Shown here piece after piece: positions 39,904 to 44,939 of a stretch of 44,939 bases of DNA; within the stretch, counting starts at the first letter, position 1; each line of letters starts with the position of its first letter. The notes beneath the pieces are model-generated. The model ran no database searches, was not told the origin of the DNA, and saw nothing but the letters and a program-made list of their open reading frames with translations. The stretch comes from Anaerolineae bacterium. Its GTDB lineage: Bacteria > Chloroflexota > Anaerolineae > Anaerolineales > UBA11858. Where the stretch lies: NCBI GenBank assembly GCA_011176615.1, contig DUEG01000006.1, positions 1 to 44,939 on the forward strand. Direction: 5' to 3'. Position numbers and translations under genes: made by a program.

Positions 39904-40638
39904 ATGAACAACACCGTACAACTCTTTGCCACATGCCTCATAGACACCCTAAAACCGAAAATTGGAGAAGCCGTTGTTCATGTTTTGAATCACGTTGGAA
40001 CACAAGTAGAATTCCCTTTAGAACAAACTTGCTGCGGGCAGCCTGCCTTTAACGCCGGAATGCGGTCCCAAGCCAGAAAGATGGCAGAACATACAATCCA
40101 GGTATTTGAGAAATCTCAAAATCCAATCATAATTCCATCCGGTTCTTGCACATCAATGATTCGTCACAGTTATCTAGAATTATTTTCTGGTGATGAAACT
40201 TGGCTTCATCGTGCCCAAAACCTAGCAGCGCGTACTTATGAATTTACTGAGTTCCTTGTCGATATTCTTGGGGTCGAGGATTTAGATGTTAGTTTTCCCC
40301 ATAAAATTACTTACCACCCATCTTGTCATCTACTTAGAAATCTTGGAATTGACCGACAACCACGCACGCTTTTGGCTAATATTCGAGATGCAGAATTTAT
40401 TGAACTTCCCCATGCAACGGATTGCTGTGGTTTTGGAGGTGTCTTTTCCGCTGATCAGCCAGAAATATCCACAGCCATGCTTAATAGAAAAATCGAGAAC
40501 ATCATCAGCACATCCGCGCCTTATGTCATAACCTGTGATACTGGTTGTCTTCTAAACATTAGTGGAGGCGTCCATCGAAAGAAGTTGCCTCAAAAAGTTC
40601 TGCACATCGCTGAAATTCTGGATAATTTCAAAACATAG
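39904..40638 (+). CDS. lutA: LutA-like CCG-domain (heterodisulfide-reductase-type) protein of lactate utilisation
   Basis: FATCLIDTLKP; EQTCCGQPAFNAG; YHPSCHLLRNLGI; TDCCGFGGVFSADQPEIS. Confidence 0.92.
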   Translation: MNNTVQLFATCLIDTLKPKIGEAVVHVLNHVGTQVEFPLEQTCCGQPAFNAGMRSQARKMAEHTIQVFEKSQNPIIIPSGSCTSMIRHSYLELFSGDETWLHRAQNLAARTYEFTEFLVDILGVEDLDVSFPHKITYHPSCHLLRNLGIDRQPRTLLANIRDAEFIELPHATDCCGFGGVFSADQPEISTAMLNRKIENIISTSAPYVITCDTGCLLNISGGVHRKKLPQKVLHIAEILDNFKT

Positions 40639-40667
40639 ACTCCTATTTTACACAACATGGATTCACC

Positions 40668-42719
40668 ATGAAGATATTCAAACAAAAAATCCGTCAAGCA
40701 CTGAATGACCAAGTCCTTCAGGCAGCCTTGGATGCCAATGCTGAGAGAAGGAATGCTGCGCGTTTGACTGCCCTTGCTTCTCTACCAATAAATTACGAAG
40801 AAGCCCAGGAACAAGCTTATAAGATCCGTAAAAATGTAATTGATAATTTAGAAAAGTATCTTGAACTATTCATACAAAACGCAAAAGCAAATGGATTGAT
40901 CGTTCACACTGCAGAAAACGCAATTCAAGCAAGGGAAATCATTCTTGGAATCGCAAAGAATAATAATGCAAAACTCATCGCAAAATCAAAAAGCATGGTA
41001 AGCGAAGAAATATTATTAAACCAATGCTTAGAAGACTCAGGAATACAAACCGTAGAAACTGATTTAGGCGAGTATATTATCCAACTTCGTGGTGAACACC
41101 CATCTCACATCATAACACCAGCAGTTCATCTCCTCAGAAATCAAGTCGGAGAAACTTTTCAAAAGAAATTGGGAATACCTTACACAACCGATATTCCTAT
41201 TCTCACCCAAGCGGCTCGAAAAACCCTCAGAAAGATATTCCTCGATGCCGATATTGGGATTTCAGGTGTCAATTTTGGCGTCGCCGAATCAGGTACTCTA
41301 TGCATTATTACAAACGAAGGAAATGGGCGGATGGTAACAACAATGCCCAAAATCCATGTCGCACTCATGGGCATAGAACGCATTGTTCCTACACTAGAGG
41401 ATCTTGTAAAAATGCTTGACTTGTTACCTCGTTCCGCTACAGGTCAGGAAACAACTGTCTATACGCAATTTATTCATAGCCCTCGCAGTAATAACGACTT
41501 GGATGGACCGCTCAAAAGGCATTTAATCCTTGTTGACAATGGACGCAGAAATACCAATAAATCACCCATCCAAGATGTGCTGCTTTGTATCCGTTGCGGT
41601 GCATGTATTAACGCATGCCCTGTTTTTCGTGAAATCGGCGGGCATGCCTACATCGGAGAAAAAGGAGAATTTACCCCATACCCAGGTCCAATTGGGTCTG
41701 TAATATCCCCTGCATTATTTGGCGAATCTAAATTCGGTCATCTTGCGCAGGTTTGCAGTCTTTGTGGTGCATGCAAAGAAGCATGCCCAATAAACATCGA
41801 TCTACCAAATTTATTGCTGCGCGTCCGCGCTGGTGGAAAAGAAATCCATTCTAAGAAACAAAATTTTCAACCACGGGGACTTACTGCACCACTCATCTAT
41901 AGTCTACGAATATTTTCCTTCATCATGCAACACCCCAAATTGCTTCTCGTCCTCCAAAAAACACTTGGTTTATTTAGCACTATCTTCTCGCTGGGCAAAC
42001 CATGGATTAATTTACCTCCCTTTTCAGGTTGGGGTTATTCGAAGGATATACCTACACCGGTTAAACACCCGTTCCGAGAACAATGGGTGAAAAAAGCAAT
42101 TTCATTTAAAGAGCCGCCTGGAAACTTCAAACCATCACATGCTTTAATGGATCAACAAAAATCCCTACATGGAGGTTCGAAAAGAAAAAGTCTCTCTGTA
42201 AAAAACCGCACAATATTAATCCATAAATTCGAAAGAGAATTCACAACGCTCGACGGAAAATTCTACATTTGCTCAAAAGATACACTGGCTGATAAAGTAA
42301 TCGAACTCCTTAAATCCTTAAAAACCGAACAAATTATTTCTTGGAACGTAAGAGGTAAATTTGAAAAGATTATCGATTCACTAATAGAAAACAACATTGC
42401 AATCAATTTATGCATGCCATCCAATGCTAAAGTTGGATTAACAGGGGTTACAGCAGCAGTAGCAGAAACCGGTTCGATAATGCTTACCTCCGGGGAAGGA
42501 AAACCCCTCAGCGCTTCTTTACTCCCCGAAACCCACATCGCCATTCTATATGCGGAAGACATCTACCCTAGACTTGAGAATGTACTAACCCTGCCTGAAG
42601 TCAAAAATGCCTCGGCTTCAGTATTGATTAGCGGACCATCTCGAACCGCCGATATCGAAATGACCCTCACCATCGGCGTCCATGGACCACGTGAGGTCAT
42701 TGTAATCTGCGCAACCTAA
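40668..42719 (+). CDS. Fused LutB (LUD domain plus two 4Fe-4S motifs) and LutC-like LUD domain
   Basis: LutB part: IGISGVNFGVAESGTLCIITNEGNGRM, CIRCGACINACPVFREIGGHAYIGEKGEF, CSLCGACKEACPINIDLP. C-terminal LutC part: VGLTGVTAAVAETGSIMLTSGEG...SGPSRTADIEMTLTIGVHGPREVIVI. No stop between them. Confidence 0.9.
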   Translation: MKIFKQKIRQALNDQVLQAALDANAERRNAARLTALASLPINYEEAQEQAYKIRKNVIDNLEKYLELFIQNAKANGLIVHTAENAIQAREIILGIAKNNNAKLIAKSKSMVSEEILLNQCLEDSGIQTVETDLGEYIIQLRGEHPSHIITPAVHLLRNQVGETFQKKLGIPYTTDIPILTQAARKTLRKIFLDADIGISGVNFGVAESGTLCIITNEGNGRMVTTMPKIHVALMGIERIVPTLEDLVKMLDLLPRSATGQETTVYTQFIHSPRSNNDLDGPLKRHLILVDNGRRNTNKSPIQDVLLCIRCGACINACPVFREIGGHAYIGEKGEFTPYPGPIGSVISPALFGESKFGHLAQVCSLCGACKEACPINIDLPNLLLRVRAGGKEIHSKKQNFQPRGLTAPLIYSLRIFSFIMQHPKLLLVLQKTLGLFSTIFSLGKPWINLPPFSGWGYSKDIPTPVKHPFREQWVKKAISFKEPPGNFKPSHALMDQQKSLHGGSKRKSLSVKNRTILIHKFEREFTTLDGKFYICSKDTLADKVIELLKSLKTEQIISWNVRGKFEKIIDSLIENNIAINLCMPSNAKVGLTGVTAAVAETGSIMLTSGEGKPLSASLLPETHIAILYAEDIYPRLENVLTLPEVKNASASVLISGPSRTADIEMTLTIGVHGPREVIVICAT

Positions 42720-42841
42720 AATTGGTTTCGGCAAATTCAATAATTGGGTAACCTTCAAGATAGAAAATATTCATTCTTAAAAGAGAAACGAAAAATTAGA
42801 AATACAACAATTTTTATCATCATGCCTCTAGGAATAACCAA

Positions 42842-43213
42842 TTATTTTTTCTCTGGAATCAATCGATAGATACCATCTAAATCCGGCTGGAAGGGTACAA
42901 TGCCAATGACTGCATCCAAATTTATCGCACCATAGATATGAGGAAAAATCTCTCCATCGGCTTCTTCCCATTTTACTGATGAAGTCAATTGCTCTTGATC
43001 AATCCATAACAAACACAGATCCGTTCGACCTGAATAGAATCGATTCGCAACCTGTAATACCTGTTCCAGTCTGGAGGCATGCACAAACCCTTGAATCTCT
43101 AAAGATAATGGTGAATACTCTCCCACTCCCTTTGCTTTCTTCCAATCCTCACATAAACAAATATGGACAATAATCTCGCTCATTTCCTTCTTCTCAATTA
43201 ATATTACATCCAA
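42842..43213 (-). CDS. DUF952 family protein
   Basis: IIVHICLCEDWKKAKGVGEYSPLSLEIQGFVHASRLEQVLQVANRFYSG...FPHIYGAINLDAV. Confidence 0.88.
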   Translation of the reverse strand: MDVILIEKKEMSEIIVHICLCEDWKKAKGVGEYSPLSLEIQGFVHASRLEQVLQVANRFYSGRTDLCLLWIDQEQLTSSVKWEEADGEIFPHIYGAINLDAVIGIVPFQPDLDGIYRLIPEKK

Positions 43214-43995
43214 CCACGCAAATGATAAATTAGAATACCAATGTACTCTTTGATTGCTAGTGTGGTCTTTCCAAGATTATCAGCACTTGGAACAAGATTA
43301 AATAAAATTGCATTCAAACTCGGAGGAAATAGATCATTCCAAAGAGATTCCGTAACAAAGTAATCAGTAGGAGCAGGAATTACTTCTAATCCTTGGTGTT
43401 TGAACAAAGCCACTGACCTAGGCATATGTATTGCTGAAGTTACTAAAACAATTCTATGTATATCCTTGTTTTCCAATATCTCTTTAGAATAGACCGCATT
43501 TTCATAGGTGTTCTGTGATTTTGGCTCAAGCCAAATAGCATCTTCAGGCACATCAAGCATGTTTAGAATTGTTGCCATTTCCTCAGCAGGCGACGTACGT
43601 GTACCCATCCAAGGAATGTATCCACCACTAAGCAATATATGGGGTGCAATGCCTTGATGATAGAGCCAAGCGCCATACAATACCCTATCACCCGCACTAT
43701 TCAACTCAACTATTTGTCTAGGATATTGCTTTGGATCTGTACCGCCTCCCAAAACAACAATCACCTCACTGCTGGGAACGTGCTCGAGGGGAAGATATCG
43801 CCATTCTAAAGAATGAATAAGACCCACAGCGACCCAACGATTACCACCCACCCAAATAACAACAAGTGCAATGACCACTAATACTCTTTGCCATTTGCTG
43901 TCTTTCTTGATAAACAAGGTGATGAGCAGCAAAATACTAGCGATTCCGACAGGATAAATTAATATTGGCAGGAATTTAGATAAAAAGACGAACAT
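43204..43995 (-). CDS. DUF218 / YdcF-ElyC-like membrane protein
   Basis: N-terminal TMs; VIVVLGGGTDPKQYPRQIVELNSAGDRVLYGAWLYHQG; HILLSGG; TYENAVYSKEIL; IVLVTSAIHMPRSVALF. Confidence 0.92.
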   Translation of the reverse strand: MFVFLSKFLPILIYPVGIASILLLITLFIKKDSKWQRVLVVIALVVIWVGGNRWVAVGLIHSLEWRYLPLEHVPSSEVIVVLGGGTDPKQYPRQIVELNSAGDRVLYGAWLYHQGIAPHILLSGGYIPWMGTRTSPAEEMATILNMLDVPEDAIWLEPKSQNTYENAVYSKEILENKDIHRIVLVTSAIHMPRSVALFKHQGLEVIPAPTDYFVTESLWNDLFPPSLNAILFNLVPSADNLGKTTLAIKEYIGILIYHLRGWM

Positions 43996-44164
43996 AGCGA
44001 TTACCTTCCGTAGTTAATTTCATTCAAAACGTTGTTATATACTAATGTATTAAGTTGATGATGTTCTATACACTTTTTATTTATATTTCCAGGACAATTA
44101 TCAAATCTTTCCAAGACATAATCATGCAAACCAAAGGAAACGCCTCTCCATTAATACCAATCGT

Positions 44165-44914
44165 TTATTGATATCCCATACGTCTGAGATAATCGCCGAA
44201 TAGTGAATCACAATCCTCTATTTGATCAGGTGTTAATACATCTCGGAATCGACCAATCTTTCCTTTAACAAAATGCAATCCTTTTTGCTCTCTACTTCCC
44301 GAATCCGGTTGATATTTATCAATTATGGAGCCAAGATGGTCATTATTCCTGTTCAATCCAAGGAATTCCAGCAGGAGTTTGACTTGATGGTCATAATCTA
44401 GCAGCATGTCTTCATATCGTACCTGCAAAACGTTATCAACCGACAACCACGCTTCTGAAATCCGCACATAATCTGCCATAAATCCGATTGCCTTTTCGAT
44501 ACTGGTTAGAGACGAGAAAGCATTTGTACCCCCTTTTTGAAGCATCCGCTGTCCATACTCGAAAGTAGATAATAATGCATCTCTTGGGTCTCTATAGATA
44601 TAAGTCGCTTTTATTTTTCCAAGATGAATCAGTTTTTTTACCAACCATCTTGGACCAGCATGCGCTTTGATCGCATAGGTATTCCCGAAAACTACCGGAA
44701 TCAATGTTAACATCACTCTTGGTGTACTTAATACACCGACATTGCAATTTACTTCCGTGAGGATACTTTTAAGCAGAAAACGCTGACGAATTTCACGTGC
44801 GCTCCTTCCCCCTGATGCAACTATGAGGTCATGCACCAAATTATAATGCCAACCAGAACCGGCTCGAGGCATACCTACTGAGAGGATTAATTGTGCATTC
44901 ATGAATCTATTCAA
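44165..44914 (-). CDS. Sulfotransferase-domain protein
   Basis: 5'-PAPS-binding-like motif LILSVGMPRAGSGWHYNLVHDL; YIYRDPRDALLSTFEYGQR; LQVRYEDMLLDYDHQVKLLLEFLG. Upstream part of the locus lies beyond the window. Confidence 0.8.
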   Translation of the reverse strand: MNRFMNAQLILSVGMPRAGSGWHYNLVHDLIVASGGRSAREIRQRFLLKSILTEVNCNVGVLSTPRVMLTLIPVVFGNTYAIKAHAGPRWLVKKLIHLGKIKATYIYRDPRDALLSTFEYGQRMLQKGGTNAFSSLTSIEKAIGFMADYVRISEAWLSVDNVLQVRYEDMLLDYDHQVKLLLEFLGLNRNNDHLGSIIDKYQPDSGSREQKGLHFVKGKIGRFRDVLTPDQIEDCDSLFGDYLRRMGYQ

Positions 44915-44939
44915 CCGCTCCGTATTATATTTAGAAAGC

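Overview
This 44.9-kb window looks like a housekeeping-rich chromosomal segment of a low-to-moderate-GC bacterium. Gene content and protein style suggest Chloroflexota/Anaerolineae, which is inference only because no rRNA or search is available. Recognisable genes: an edge-truncated TPR protein, polA, a secreted lytic-transglycosylase-like protein, an M23/LysM peptidase downstream of rho, a VIT-VWA surface protein, prfA-prmC-tsaC/sua5, an M29 aminopeptidase, a three-gene glycan module (bi-domain oxidoreductase, heparinase II/III-like protein, GT4), a pentapeptide-repeat protein with a sortase and a Lys-rich one-TM small protein, an AI-2E family permease, dnaA divergent from dnaK, a squalene/phytoene-synthase-like protein, an M24 peptidase with tsaD, an MFS transporter, a YhhQ-type transporter, a UPF0316-like protein, an alpha-glucan phosphorylase, lutA plus a fused lutB-lutC, a DUF952 protein, a DUF218/YdcF protein and a sulfotransferase. 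I found no CRISPR array, rRNA, confident tRNA, transposase or phage module, and no clearly novel multi-gene system. The best leads are the sortase/small-protein locus, the isolated heparinase/GT4/oxidoreductase module, the fused LutBC, a probable leaderless prfA transcript, the dnaA/dnaK intergenic region, an altered second Asp motif in the squalene/phytoene-synthase-like protein, and a decayed ABC-exporter 3' end.
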